Source of the DNA: Apostichopus japonicus
Taxonomy: Eukaryota; Echinodermata; Holothuroidea; Aspidochirotida; Stichopodidae
Direction of reading: 5' to 3'
Assembly (NCBI RefSeq): GCF_037975245.1
Contig: NC_092581.1
Span: 16,369,303 to 16,433,302, forward strand
DNA: 64,000 nt
Position 1 is the stretch's first letter. Every line of letters begins with the position of its first letter. Positions 24,991-36,676 of the stretch are shown one piece after another. The position numbers were made by a program, and so were the translations under genes. The notes beneath the pieces are model-generated. The model had not been told where the DNA came from and did not search any database. It saw nothing but the letters and a program-made list of their open reading frames with translations.

Positions 24991-27651
24991 TTATTATACT
25001 ATGTCACTTAGTAGGCTTTGTCAACATAATAACCGATTCCTGGTACCTTCCTTTATATGTTGCCGCATTAGCCAAAAGATAATCCCTCTTCATTTTGGTG
25101 TACACAAGTTCATGAATATTAATATGTATGGCTTACCACACTATGAATATGTTTAGACATTGGAACCACTAAACGTTTTCGTTTTCAGGCTTTTTTTTTT
25201 ATCTCTACTGATTGTGCCAAATAAAATGTTCTGTTTTAGTTTTACTAGCAACTCAACTGCCTCATTTATTGAGAGAAACCTCCCCCATGTATTCCCTGGT
25301 CTTCTTGGACTGGGATATTTATCAAAGTTGTGGGATTCCATGATCTGAAAATTAAGTACCTTATGCTTTAAGTTGACTTGAGTATGACTTTGATCATATC
25401 TATATTTGTCTTTGTAAATGGAAGGAAGCATATCTAAAAGATATTTGTTTCTTAGACATTTTCACACAGGATATATAACTGAATAAAAATGAAATGTTTT
25501 CCATACAATACATACATGTGTTTGTTTTTCTTTCTCTCTTTGTGCTCTTTTGTGTAAGATTATTGTCCTCTTGAAATCGAGAAAGAATGTTTAATAGTCT
25601 GCAGGGATGTGCCCACGCTGGGCGACCCCGCCCAGCACTTAAAATTACCGTCCAGAACTGTCTTAAAAATCGTGAATCCCGCCCAGCACTATTTTCATCT
25701 AAAATCACGGCTTTCCTAACAATATATTCAACACAAATTGGGCCTAGCCTATGCCAAAACCATACAGACTAATAATGCATCAGTTACGCATGTGAGAAAC
25801 ATACGGATTTCAATCGGTCCCTTGTAAAATCTCTTTGAAATAAACTAATAACTTTTACCAGGTACGTAATATATTTCACTAAAACAAATTTAAAAATGTA
25901 AATTGTTATCAAAATACTAATTGTGTATGTGCTTAAAAAGCTACACAAGTGCCAGCATTTGGCATCTGAGCACCTTAAAAAATCGAAACATTTCTCAAAG
26001 AGACCCACCCGTCCCACAGGACGGCGATCAGTAATACCCGGCACTCAGGAAATCCTGGGCACATCCCTGAGTCTGATAATCTGCCCACTAATGATCTCCA
26101 CCTCCATAATTACTGTAACACTTTCTTTGTCGAACTCTCACATTTCTGTAATCCAGAAGCTAAATCTAAAAGCTTAGGTGACTGAATTCATACGCATCAT
26201 AGCTCCTGTAAAGGTTTTGTTGTTTTCGTGAGGAACATTACTGAGTTCCATGTCTGGATACGGCTTAGGTCATGTTTAGGAATTTAGAGATCACTATTAT
26301 TGCTTGCAAATATGATCATCCATCCAAGTCAGAAAAAGGACACCCATACCTCACATATCAGCAAGCATTATATTGTCACACATGCTGTGATATCGAATTG
26401 TCAATTCGTTAATCCTCAATGGCTGTGAAAAAAGTGGAAGCCATTTGGGACAGTTTACTAATGCTTCTCTAAAATGTCCTCCCATATCATGCTTCAAAGC
26501 ACTCGTATTGACAGTATGAACAGCTAACCTTTATCTATTTCTCATGCCAATACCACTTTATACTGTCCTTTCATGTCATGCTTCAGAGCACTCGTATTGA
26601 CAGTACAAACAGTTCCTAACCTTAATATGATAGAAACATGATATTCATACTGCTTATACTGACACTACCAATGCTTTGAAGCAAGACATGAAAGTACAGT
26701 ATAGAAATCAAAATTACAGTATGAAATTAATGGGGGCGGTATTGAAGAAGATAGCATGCATAGACGCTGGATATCTGACCTGATTAAGTTCACTTTGGTT
26801 TCAACTTTGAGTACGTTTCTATGGCTGTCTTGTTGGATGTTTCTAACCGTAATAGTAATTACCGACTTTACGATCCGCGTTATAGTCATCGTCGACTTTG
26901 CGATCCGCGGTCCCCCCTCACAATTTTGCAAGGTGGTAAGAGTGACTCCACAGTTTTCCCTTTCAGGAAACTAAAAAATTGTCCCAACTGGGTGAAATGT
27001 GGAGGATCAGAAACCTCTATAGGAAAGTAACCTACTTCTGCGGGTAACTTCTAGCAAATTTTGGCTTGCTAATATTTGGAGCCAATGACCTTTACAGAGT
27101 GGGTGACACTGTTGTATTGACTTTTGCAATTACGTCACTGTTCACGGAATCGACTCCATCACTATGGTTACAGAAAAAAAATCAGTTTGTACAGTACCAT
27201 GCAACTACCAACTTGATTTATAGTGGTATCAGCAGCTTATATTGTGATAATTACCAAGAACATAAGTAATTCCTGGTTTTCATGGGGGTCAAAACCCTTT
27301 TTAGGATCTCCAAAAATTCAGAAGGTTGCCAAAATCTTCGGCAGAAAACAGAAATTTGGGAGAAAGAAGTGGAAAATTCATGAATTACATCAAACGTTTC
27401 ACCCTTAATTATTAACAAAAAAATTCTCAAAAGAGGGATATTTCCTCTCAGTACACCCTAGGGGAGGGGCGAGAAGGAAATATGCCAAGCTGATAAAGGT
27501 GAAAGTTGTGGTCACCAAACAAAGCAAACTGAATGCCACAGGTCGTCATTTCTTCCCTTACCTCCACCCCAAGATATGATAAGAGTAAAAACAATTCACC
27601 TCAGCATTTCTCATTCACTGAACCATTTAACTTTCTACAGTGCTGGCCCCA

Positions 27652-27653
<2 letters not shown>

Positions 27654-27686
<33 letters not shown>
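27654..27686. repeat. (CT)n microsatellite
   Basis: This is a run of about 16 CT units. Confidence 0.9.
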
Positions 27687-27688
<2 letters not shown>

Positions 27689-28406
27689 GTGGGGTCAGCA
27701 CCTCCAGATAACATTAATTTACAAACAATTAGCAAATTTCGTTGAGCTGAAATTAGGGAGCAGAACAGTGGCTTTTGAAGATAAATTATTACTCATAAAT
27801 TATATCACACAAAAAGTAGAGATCAACTCCTATCCCGATATCACCAAATGTACTTGTTCAGGAAACTAATTGTGAATCAGCGAATAATATATAGCTTCCA
27901 TGCTGATTACCTACACCCATATTCAGCCAAACGTGATTGTTGTAAGACAAGTTCCAACTTGCCGTAATATCCTGTTGGCATATATTACCATGGCAACCAG
28001 GTCAATTGGAGAGTTCTGTACGCGTGCGTTGACCTTTCATATCTTAATAGGTCTCTAGAATGTAAGATCCCGTACCAGAAAAGCATGCCGAAGCAAGTTT
28101 TGATGAGATAATTTCAGAGATTCAAGTTTGAGCTTGTTAACCAGTTTATTCAACATCCTGCCATTTCTGTTGATGAAATATGTCTGGACTTGTTTCAGAA
28201 GATACCAATATCTTTAGACCAACAAAAGAATAACAGAAACAAACCCAACAATCTCATCCTCCAGGAAACAGGAGTTATAACAATAAAAGTTCATAGGAGG
28301 TCCTTGCTTCAGCCTGCCAATGAGGTGGTTATCCCCTCCATACACATGGAATGAAGGAGGAGGGAAGGAGGCAGGTGGAGGGACGCAGTTTTATAGCATC
28401 ACGAAC

Positions 28407-28620
28407 GATTTGTCAAACAGGTACGCCATCACTCTATAAATGACTGTCAAGTGAACTTATGTAAAAAGACCGCTTGAAGAGCAATCAGTCGGCATGAAGC
28501 ACATCATGAGAAAGATATAAATACTACTTTGTGCTGTGTAAATCTATAATGTCACACCGCCCTCTGTCCTACCACATAGCTGTGTGGAAACCTATGTACA
28601 CCCTGTAACTAAATATTTGT
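28407..28620 (+). repeat. Dispersed ~225-bp repeat, copy 2
   Basis: It is homologous to 16852-17075 across its length, with small indels. It is followed directly by (ACAT)n and then by the GC-rich minisatellite, whose CAGGGGGCC units also occur next to copy 1. Confidence 0.8.
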
Positions 28621-28630
28621 AACAAAAAAA

Positions 28631-28960
28631 AAACACATACATACATACATACATACATGTCAAGCGCCAATGAACGTTGACCAAACGTTGGAATTGTTGT
28701 ACGGTTTACAGCTTGAAGAGTTGGTCCTTTGCCCCGATTTTGATGATCTGTACACACAGGAGGCCACCCGTCCGCAGCATGCCGAGGGGGCCACCCGTCC
28801 AGAGGGTGCCGAGGAACGCCGCAGCGTGCTGAGGCACGCAGGGGGCCACCGGTCTGCAGCGTGCCGAGGCCATGGCAACGTGATGAGGCGCGCAGGGGGC
28901 CACCTGTCCGCAGCCTGCCGAGGCCATCGCAGCGTGCTGAGGCACGCAGGGGCCACGAAG
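28631..28960. repeat. (ACAT)n plus GC-rich minisatellite
   Basis: (ACAT)n at about 28633-28658 is followed by imperfect units built from CAGCGTGCTGAGGCACGCAG and GGGGCCACC. The region is open in several frames on both strands only because it is a repeat of high GC. The protein-like readings (Arg/His/Ala-rich) have no start context or splice signals. Confidence 0.8.
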
Positions 28961-29027
28961 AATAAACAGGCCATCGCGGCATGCTAGGGCACAAAGTTGG
29001 GCCACTTGTGCACTCGTGCACTCCTGT

Positions 29028-29280
29028 ACGTGTGTATGTATGTATGTATGTATTTATGTATTTTAGAGCCTCCTGCAAGCAGGAACTCGCGATGAAGCCT
29101 CATTGGCTTATCAAAGCCGCAAACTGACCTGGAAGTCAGTCTCTTACATTCATATTTAAAGTCCAGGAATATGAGTTGTCAACAACTGTGTAACTGGACG
29201 ACATACATTAATCTTGGAGTGACTTGAACTTGGAACCTTTGAAAGGCACCAGAGTTAACCACTGAGCTAACACTCCTATA
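29028..29280 (-). mobile_element. tRNA-derived SINE with (ATAC)n tail
   Basis: On the minus strand the head reads AGGAGTGTTAGCTCAGTGGT (box A) and then AAGTTCAAGTC (box B). The body includes GACTGACTTCCAGGTCAG, CTTTGATAAGCC, AATGAGGCTTCATCGCGAG and TCCTGCTTGCAGGAGGCTC. It ends TAAAATACATAAATACATAC in a microsatellite tail. This is a different family from the SINEs at 13868 and 52041. Confidence 0.85.
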
Positions 29281-30660
29281 ACATATTACTTTCTTTGCTG
29301 GATGGTTGAACCGCCTTTGTAGGTTTCCGAATAGGTGAATGTGCACAGTTCTTTACCCAATGTGCCCAGCCTGGAATTCCCCCCCCCCCCAACAGTGCTT
29401 TTTAAAAGTAATTATGATACCATATGTGCGCATGTTATAGACATCTGCATAGCAAAGTGATTTTATTCGTGTGTGCAAACTTTAAGAATGTTTCCGTTTT
29501 GGTGTAAGTCTCAAGTTTATTAATCATGATGCAGGCCCTAAGTTATACCCCTGATAGATAAGTCTTTCTTAATTTAAGTATCATCACCTGTCAGTTGTGA
29601 CATTTTTCAAATATATTTATGACTGACATATAAATTTAAGGACCAACGGAAGCAAACTTGAAGATTTCTAGATGTGAGTCCGCCCCCTGGACCCCGCCGC
29701 CGCGTCGCCCCTGGACCCCATTATAAGGCGGGCCCCACCCCAATAAAAGGTTTTGCACCAAGGAGCTCGCACACTCCTTCATCTTTATTCATGTTCAGTA
29801 ATTTATGTCCCCATCCCACCCTCCCCTCCCCCACTTTTCAATTGGGATTGACCCCAGCCTGTCTAAGCTTATGTTATTTCTTTACATTGTGTTGTATTTG
29901 CGGGAGGATTATCTGGTATAAAAGCTTGCGACAGTTTTTATATCATTTCCATTCAAAGTGCATTGATACATTTTTAAATATTATCTGATGTATACTTTCA
30001 ATATTTGTGCGCGTTGTGGTAAAACTAACAAAGATGCTTTTTGTGTAAGATAAATGCGTTGCAGGAGGTGCATTGTCTTGATCGGTTCAGAGAGGCTGTT
30101 CGTGAGTGCTAGCTTCACTTCGACGTTAAATTGAACCAAGTCAGCTGTTGTGCCAAATGCGCGAGATTTTTGTTTTCGACCATGCTTGGAACTCAGTTGT
30201 CAAATGAATGCATTTATTTCATACTAGCAACAAGATTACAAACTTTGTGCCTACATCACGGGATACACGGTAAATTTCGAAATTGGCAAAGCTCCAACGT
30301 TAGGTCAATCATAAGGGGAGGTTAACTTGAGCCTTCATATGAGGGACTTACTATTACTGTACAGTAGTACTACAGTACTAGCCTAGGTAATTGGATGTGG
30401 AATTGTTCTTTTATACCATGTGCTAAAAGGTATAGGCCTATGGTTACAGTCATTTAGTCTTTACGGGATGGTGTACGTACTTTTGATGGCGAAAGTGAAT
30501 GCCCTGTTACAGTATGTTTCTGCTGGGCCCTAGGCGATATAGCACATTTACCCCATTATGCATGCAGGTACTGGTCTAACATAATTTACAAAATGTGATG
30601 TCCTATAGGCTGTATGTGGAAAGTTTTGACAGGCACGCAGTTTCTAAACACATGATACTG
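29281..30660. other. Upstream region of GTF2E1, possible promoter and 5' UTR exon
   Basis: The first GTF2E1 coding exon begins with an acceptor and a 10-base 5' UTR, so a non-coding first exon must lie upstream. A locally CpG-containing stretch at about 30060-30330 is the best candidate, but no specific donor can be chosen with confidence. Confidence 0.3.
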
Positions 30661-30665
30661 GCTCA

Positions 30666-30892
30666 GCGGTACTAATTTAGAATCCGTACCAATCGACCCT
30701 ACTTCCTAACCCCTAACACTATTCCCTACTTCTTTACCCTACTCCCTAACCCTTAACCATATTCCCTACTTCCTAACCCTAATTCCTAACCCTAACCCTA
30801 CTCCTTAACCCTACTTTCTAACCACTAACCTTATTCTGCCGATTCGAAGTAAGCTTTCCCATTCATATAGTACGGATTCTAAAGTTAGGCCG
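30666..30892. repeat. Telomere-like (CCCTAA)n tract between short inverted repeats
   Basis: Between about 30697 and 30835 there are many degenerate CCCTAA, CCTAAC and CCCTACT units. The tract is flanked by ACTAATTTAGAATCCGTACC on the left and by AGTACGGATTCTAAAGTTAG on the right, which are inverted repeats of each other with few mismatches. The animal telomere unit is TTAGGG, so this is an interstitial telomere-like block inside an inverted-repeat-bounded unit. Confidence 0.7.
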
Positions 30893-31290
30893 GCTCAGCT
30901 AATTTAAGCCATGCATAATGTAAAATAACTGTAATAGTTAACGGTTTTATATTAAAGATTAGGCCTACCTGCCCATAGAAACATGAAAGATGATTTAGAA
31001 TTTTGATTTCACAAAGTAACCAAATATGCAAAGGTTCTCAGAGGTCACAGATTTGACAACACCCAGCACACACCCAAGTATGAAATTAATACTCCATACA
31101 GTACGTCAGTAGTTGCGTAGGCCTGTCATTTGTAATATTGCACATAACAGAACACAGGATGTTACAAGCTTTGGCACAGTCATAATTTTCTAAAATCATT
31201 GTAATAAATTAATGTATCTAGAGTGGAAAAGCTGTTGTCATTTCCTCAAGCATTTAATTGATATGTTTGTATCTTCACAGAAAATACAAC

Positions 31291-32872
31291 ATGTCCAGCA
31301 CAGCTGGAAAAAGTGACGGTGAGCTGTTAACAGAAATTCCAGATGAGCTTAAGAAATTGGCCAAATATGTGATGCGTGGCTTTTATCCCGTTGAACATGT
31401 ACTCATTGTGGATCTTCTTGTTAGAAATGTGATTATGAAAGATGATGACTTAGCAGAATTATTAAAGTTTGATAAGAAACAACTCAGGATTATGCTGAAT
31501 AAACTTAAGAATGATAAGTTGCTAAAGTCGACTTTACGAGTCGAAACCCAAGCCGACGGTAAAACAAATAGGCACAACTACTATTTTATAAACTACAAAG
31601 TATTTGTCAATGTGGTCAAGTACAAATTGGACAAAATGAGACAGAAGATTGAAAGTAGGGAAAGAGAATCGACAAGTAAGGCATTATACAGGTGTGTTAA
31701 CTGTGATAAACAGTACAACGAGTATGATACAGGCGATCTCATGGACTTTATGACAGGAGAAATGAAGTGTACACTTTGTGGCGCAGAGGTGGAAGAGGAT
31801 GAGACCGCAGCTCCTGAGAAAGATACGTACATGCAAATAGCTCTCTTTAATGAACAGATGCGACCACTCTTTGATTTATTGAAAGAGGTTGAGCACATCA
31901 AGTTATCACCAGAAGTCCTTGAACCAACTCCTGTTATTGTCAGTGATGCTGTCAGGTATGTGTGAAATTTCAATGAATGACAAAATTGTCAGAACTGCAA
32001 TTTTATACTGTAATGTTACTGTAATAGTTACTGTCATGTTACGATGACCAACATTTCATATATACTTATGTTGGAATCGTATCTGTGGTCAATTATCACT
32101 GACTTTTGTCTAAAAATAGTGTCATTTCCCTTAAAGCATCAATCATAGATGAGAGCTTAAAAAAAAAATTGCAATAGGACTTTGTATGGCAGTTCTGCAG
32201 AGATTGAGTTTCTGGTGATGATAAATATATTTGCCACACGTATTTGATTTGTGCTTTGTTACTTTCTCCATTTGCAGGGCCAAACAAGCTGGCTCACAGA
32301 GAGGAATGGCTGGTTGGAGTGGCAGTAATAGACCCAATTATGATCTCTACAACCATGAAGTCACAATCAACATGGGCGGTGAAAATAAGGACTCCCAAGA
32401 GAACAAGGAGGTCAAGGAGAGACCACGGTGGATGGTGGAGAGTACAGTAGATGGCGCAGTAACCGAAAAGGAAACCACCGTAGGATCTATGGAGTCTAAA
32501 CAGACGGCCGGAGCAAACTCCAAGAGTCAGAAACAGGACCAAGGGGAAATAATGAGGGCGTTGCTCGTTCACGAAAGGAAATCTGGAGGGAAGCCTAACA
32601 TAGTGGCTGCTGCTCTCAGTGAGAACGAAAGCGACGAGAGTGCTTCGGATGACGATTTCCCTAATAGTTCGTCAGTGACAAAACGAGACGAGAGGATGGA
32701 AATGGACGAGGTCGATGATGAGGAAGAGGAAGAGGAGGTGATGGTGTCAGTAAGAGGACAAATGCTTCCCTTCAGTGAAGTAACAGAACATTATGTGGCT
32801 GAAATGACGCCAGAGGAGAAAGACATTTACATTAAGTTAGCCCAGGAGGCATATGCAGCTATGCATGATTGA
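31291..32872 (+). CDS. GTF2E1: Transcription initiation factor IIE, alpha subunit
   Basis: TFIIE-alpha pairs with TFIIE-beta in the RNA polymerase II pre-initiation complex in the nucleus, recruits TFIIH and stimulates promoter opening. There are two coding exons, 31291-31955 and 32278-32872, joined in phase 2, giving 419 residues (human 439). The start is the ATG at 31291, ten bases after the acceptor ending at 31280. Residues 12-125 form the winged-helix region ([38 protein letters not shown]), all close to human. A zinc ribbon has C135-x2-C138 and C160-x2-C163. The C-terminal part has [22 protein letters not shown], an acidic tract ([11 protein letters not shown]) and the final [12 protein letters not shown] helix, again in human order. 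The protein looks intact. An AT microsatellite begins about 23 bp after the stop, so the 3' UTR runs into it. Confidence 0.97.
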
Positions 32873-32892
32873 GAATATGCCTTCCATTCTAA

Positions 32893-33065
<173 letters not shown>

Positions 33066-33312
33066 TATTCATTTGCCTTTGTCGTTTATTTCCATTTCAT
33101 TAACATAAAGTCTGTTCAAATACTTATCTCTTTCGAGATCCGGCTTTAGGAATCACAAATGATTTTCAAGTTGCTTAGCATCATGTTTGATCTCTAGAAT
33201 AAGGCAAATATGTCACCAAAAACAGAACTAGTATTGTTCGATACAGGAGACAAACGCCTACAGTTGAATAACAACCTTCCTTACCAGTTTCGAACATCTG
33301 GACATACAGTCA

Positions 33313-33383
33313 GCGTCCATAGCCTAGTGGTTAGGGTGTCTGCGTACAGAGCGGGAGGCCCGGGTTCGAATCCCGGTGGAGGC
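33313..33383 (+). other. tRNA-like sequence (left arm of inverted repeat)
   Basis: The 71 bases show a tRNA pattern: box A (TAGCCTAGTGGTTAGGG), box B (GGGTTCGAATCCC), an acceptor stem with one mismatch, a T arm with perfect pairing and a 7-base anticodon loop after U33. A T7 run, like a Pol III terminator, follows at about 33390. The anticodon loop would read ACA, and the stem is built partly of G-T pairs, so a functional tRNA gene is doubtful. A pseudogene or SINE head is more likely. Confidence 0.5.
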
Positions 33384-33509
33384 AAGAAGTTTTTTTACTG
33401 TTCTTGATTTTCCAACTCATTACGATTTTCAATTATATACATATTTATATATACATATATATAAATATAAATATATAAATATATATATATATATTTTTAT
33501 ATTTATATA

Positions 33510-33556
<47 letters not shown>

Positions 33557-33562
33557 CTTCCA

Positions 33563-33633
33563 GCCTCCACCAGGATTCGAACCCAGGCCTCCTGCTTTAT
33601 ATGCGGACACCCTAACCACTAGGCTATGGATGC
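33563..33633 (-). other. tRNA-like sequence (right arm of inverted repeat)
   Basis: It is the mirror copy of 33313-33383, also 71 bases, with box A (TAGCCTAGTGGTTAGGG) and box B (GGGTTCGAATCC). The anticodon-loop triplet differs from the left copy (ATA), and the anticodon stem has a mismatch. It runs toward the centre of the inverted repeat and enters (AT)n. Confidence 0.5.
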
Positions 33634-33775
33634 TGATTGTAAGGAAGGTCGTAATTCCACTGTAGGCGTTTGTCACCAGCATCGAACAATACTAGTTCTG
33701 TTTGGTGACATATTTGCCTTACTCTAGAGATCAAAAATGATGCTAACCAACTTGAAATCTCGAAAGAGATACTTT

Positions 33776-35440
33776 TATTATTTATTAAATAATCCAATAA
33801 ATGTCTTTACTTTCCTTAGAATGGAGAGTGCTATTTCAGATTTAAATTGACCTTCCACCCCCCCCCCCCTACTCCCACCATCCTATTCAGTTTCCACATT
33901 GAAAAACAAGTGCCATTCTTAGTATTATGCATATTATCTCGGAATAGATTGATATGATTCCATCAGGCTATCAGAATTGAAATCCAACTGGGTCATTCCA
34001 TATCAAATCACCAGATTTTGGATTATGTTGTAGTTTGACCTCTTCTAATATTTACCAAATTGATTGTATGCTTGGAACACCATGAAATAAGCAATTGCAT
34101 TGCTTCAAAATTGGCCAATTTATCACACTTTGAAATTCCACAATTTATCGTCCTGTGACTTTTTCTTGATTTTGAGGTCTGATTTCTCAGCAATTAAACG
34201 TCCTACTACCTTCCTATTACAGGAACCCATAGATTCTATCCCTTAGGAATGGGAAATAAAAAAAATTACGCTATAAAGTTGTGGAGTTAGGTGAACTTAA
34301 AAGTTCCAAAATATTCAATTTTGGTATTTTTCTTTTACTTTTCACTTTTAGTGATGAATTGCTGCTAAACTATTGTATCAGGATACTGGATTCTTCCAGT
34401 AAAAACATACCAAATAATGATTACAATGCTTTCCTGTAATATATTTGTATAAGTTTTGCAGCTCTAAACTTGCAATTTCATGCTTTGATTGAGCATGTAT
34501 CACTAGTAATTATTTATTTTATGGTGTAGGTGTGGGAGGAGCAGGGGATGGGAGGGGTGCATTACAAGAGGAAAGCTGATTCAAAAACTACAGGAAAGAA
34601 GTTTGGAAACGTGTACATTCTTTATATGTTATTCTTTATTTGTGAAAGAATGGTATGAATAGATTTCATGCATTTACTGTAAATATTTCATTCAAAACGA
34701 ACATGTAAAATGTAACAATGAGTATAAAACAAAGAGGGGAAGAGAAGAACAATTAAAGTGGTTGTCAAGGTGCCTTTGTTATCTTTTTCATTATTCAATG
34801 TTTCTCTTCTAAACTTAAACCATTTTGACAAGTCTTGGCCACAGGATGATCACATATATGGAGTCTCCAATCCAAATATATATTTCCTAGGTTTGGTTGT
34901 TTGAAAGTGAACCTACTTTGTAACTGAAGGGCAGTCCAGTGGAATGATCTCTGATGTCACCGAAGCAAACCTTTCTCTGCAGCTTTCATTTTCATTAAAA
35001 TCTTGTTGATTTCATGAAGTTTCTTAAATCAAAAATTTCAATTTACTTTATTTCAAGTCATGAAAGAATATTATGTTACTGTGAATGTGGGATTTCAATT
35101 GCTCCTTACTCTGCTATTGCCAGATACTTATTCATAATTGCTTAACAATTTTTTCAAACTGATCCTGAATTGATTTGCCTGACTTCAGAATGCAGTTTAA
35201 TACTAGGAATGTGGAAAAGCTCACATTTTGATACAATCAACAACAACAACCAGAATATTCCTCTAGACAACTTAGAATTTGTTGTGGGAACACCAGACTC
35301 CTGATAATTTAGGATTTGCTATATACTGAATTGGGACTATATGGTGACATAAACAACCAACTCTGCTAAAGTGGTCCAACAAGCCCATATTCTGAAGTTC
35401 ACCTTTGAACATTTCTTTGACAGTTTTGGAAAATCTGATT
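33776..35440. other. Non-coding stretch, no gene seen
   Basis: No exon, RNA or clear repeat boundary is visible. The block GGTCATTCCATATCAAATCA near 33992 looks like part of a dispersed repeat, but no second copy is in the window. Confidence 0.5.
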
Positions 35441-35879
35441 ACATCTGTAATATTGTGACGAGCCCGGCTCCTCCGACATGTAATATTGTATCGGGACTCG
35501 CAATAGAAAGGTACTGGGGTTATCTTGATGCAGTATTTTATGCTTCTTCAGGAGACGTCTCGAACGGGCGATAGAGGAAAACAATGAGTTCTCAGAAAAA
35601 CAAGTTGACGAGATATGATTTGATTAGTGATTCGATATAATTTCTTCTCTGTCGATTCTCATACAAACAAAATTACAATGATTTGACTCCGTCAATTACG
35701 CAATTTGAAGGGGTGACGAAGTAATGACGAAGTAATGACGAAGTGATGAACTTGCGAACCCATGCCGCCTTTTATAGATTACTTCTATAAAATCCCTCTG
35801 CGCATAATCAGAAGGCAGCCAATATCCTGCTCATCCTGCATTAGCTTAACGATATAAAAATCATTGGATAAATGACTGA

Positions 35880-36076
35880 TCTGCCCTGATTGGTTGGGAG
35901 TTTGGAAGTCCACCCCTTTCTTATGGAAACTTCCATACCACGTGAGAAGAACCTTCTCGAATGTTCTACAGACACCATGGAATCTATTTTGGGAAAAGGC
36001 CCTGTGACATGATTCAATAAGATAGTTAAAACTTCTCGTGGGAAAACTGAATCCATGACCTAGATAAATATATAAG
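35880..36076 (+). promoter_or_regulatory. Heat-shock-type promoter cassette without an evident gene (possible solo LTR promoter)
   Basis: An inverted CCAAT box (ATTGG, 35889-35893) is followed by an HSE pair gGAAa-cTTCc at 35925-35934. Next is a perfect four-pentamer heat-shock element at 35948-35967 (aGAAc cTTCt cGAAt gTTCt), and then TATATAAG at 36069-36076. The order and spacing are those of a heat-inducible RNA polymerase II promoter. No convincing open frame starts within the next 1 kb. CCT8 starts 2.1 kb further on. The region could be an LTR fragment. Confidence 0.55.
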
Positions 36077-36412
36077 GGGCCTGTGCGGTGTCTCGATGGA
36101 GTTTTTCGGGAACATCAAAGAGGCAGTATTACTATTTCATAACACATCATATTCATAAATAAAAAAATCCTGGTCTTTACAAACTTTCATCTTGACACCA
36201 AACCGATGACAAAGGCAGTCTTTACTGAATTTTGTCTTAGTCAGGACTAACAGCAGGAGACCGTTCTTGAGATCTATAAAACTGACCATCAAGCCATGAT
36301 CATTATGTAATAGCTGTAAAGCTTGGAAGTTAAAATTATCTTCCTCATTCATGTTTTAATTATCAATTTGGAAAAGTATTGTAATGATACATTTTGTTTT
36401 CACCACACTATA

Positions 36413-36660
36413 GGCTCTACAATTAGCCTGCATAGCTTCTTAACACCATCAGGCACTAGGGGAAACTGTAAACACTGTGTGGATATATGTTCATGTCTAC
36501 AGTTGATTTAATCATACAGCGTTCACACAAAGACCCTCATATAAGAAAAATATATGTGGCAGGCGTTGCAGACTAATTGGTAAAAGGAGGTCATTTGACG
36601 AACAAGGCAGGTCGATTACGTAATCTCAAGAAACTTTTCCATGATAGCTTACTATAGCTG
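36413..36660 (-). mobile_element. MITE-like element, copy of 12811-13071 family
   Basis: The reverse complement shares TTTCTTGAGATTACGTAATC, GACCTG, TATGAGGGTCTTTGTGTGAA, TGTATGATTAA, AGACATGAACATAT, CCACACAGTGTTTAC and GGTGTTAAGAAGCTATGCAG with the first copy, in the same order. It has an extra internal segment, and its far end is truncated near 36413. Confidence 0.75.
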
Positions 36661-36676
36661 GTCTATACAGCAGACC

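Larger units (their letters stand above)
20967..28406. other. Intergenic DNA with scattered repeats, no gene recognised
   Basis: No coding exon can be supported. Visible structures are GTACTCA-rich sequence near 21340-21570, an ~80-bp duplication at 23245-23390, a pair of degenerate direct repeats at about 24497-24610 and 24866-24990, an imperfect duplication and inversion near 26475-26720, and a (CT)n microsatellite at 27654-27686. Confidence 0.55.
33121..33775. repeat. Large inverted repeat (~210-260 bp arms) with AT-rich centre
   Basis: The left arm, 33121-33383, and the right arm, 33563-33775, are imperfect reverse complements. Both carry ATCTCTTTCGAGAT, TCAAGTTG, TTAGCATCAT, TTGATCTCTAGA, AAGGCAAATATGTCACCAAA, AACAGAACTAGTATTGTTCG, GACAAACGCCTACAGT and a tRNA-like sequence at the inner end. 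The left arm has about 30 extra bases before the tRNA-like part. The centre (33384-33562) is mostly AT microsatellite. Confidence 0.85.

Noticed and set aside
28569-29078. Overlapping long open frames on both strands (about 100-170 codons)
   Set aside because: They are produced by a GC-rich minisatellite and microsatellite tails. There is no start context, splice signal or domain.
31383-31973. Antisense open frames across GTF2E1
   Set aside because: They are shadows of the well-supported sense coding exon.
33313-33633. Two functional tRNA genes
   Set aside because: Acceptor and anticodon stems have mismatches, the anticodon triplets differ between otherwise mirrored copies, and both are embedded in an inverted repeat. 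They are kept only as tRNA-like sequences.
36137-36352. Minus-strand frame with FIDLKNG, slightly like a retroelement reverse transcriptase
   Set aside because: Only a short motif resembles the family. There is no neighbouring YxDD box or further domain, so it is too weak to call.
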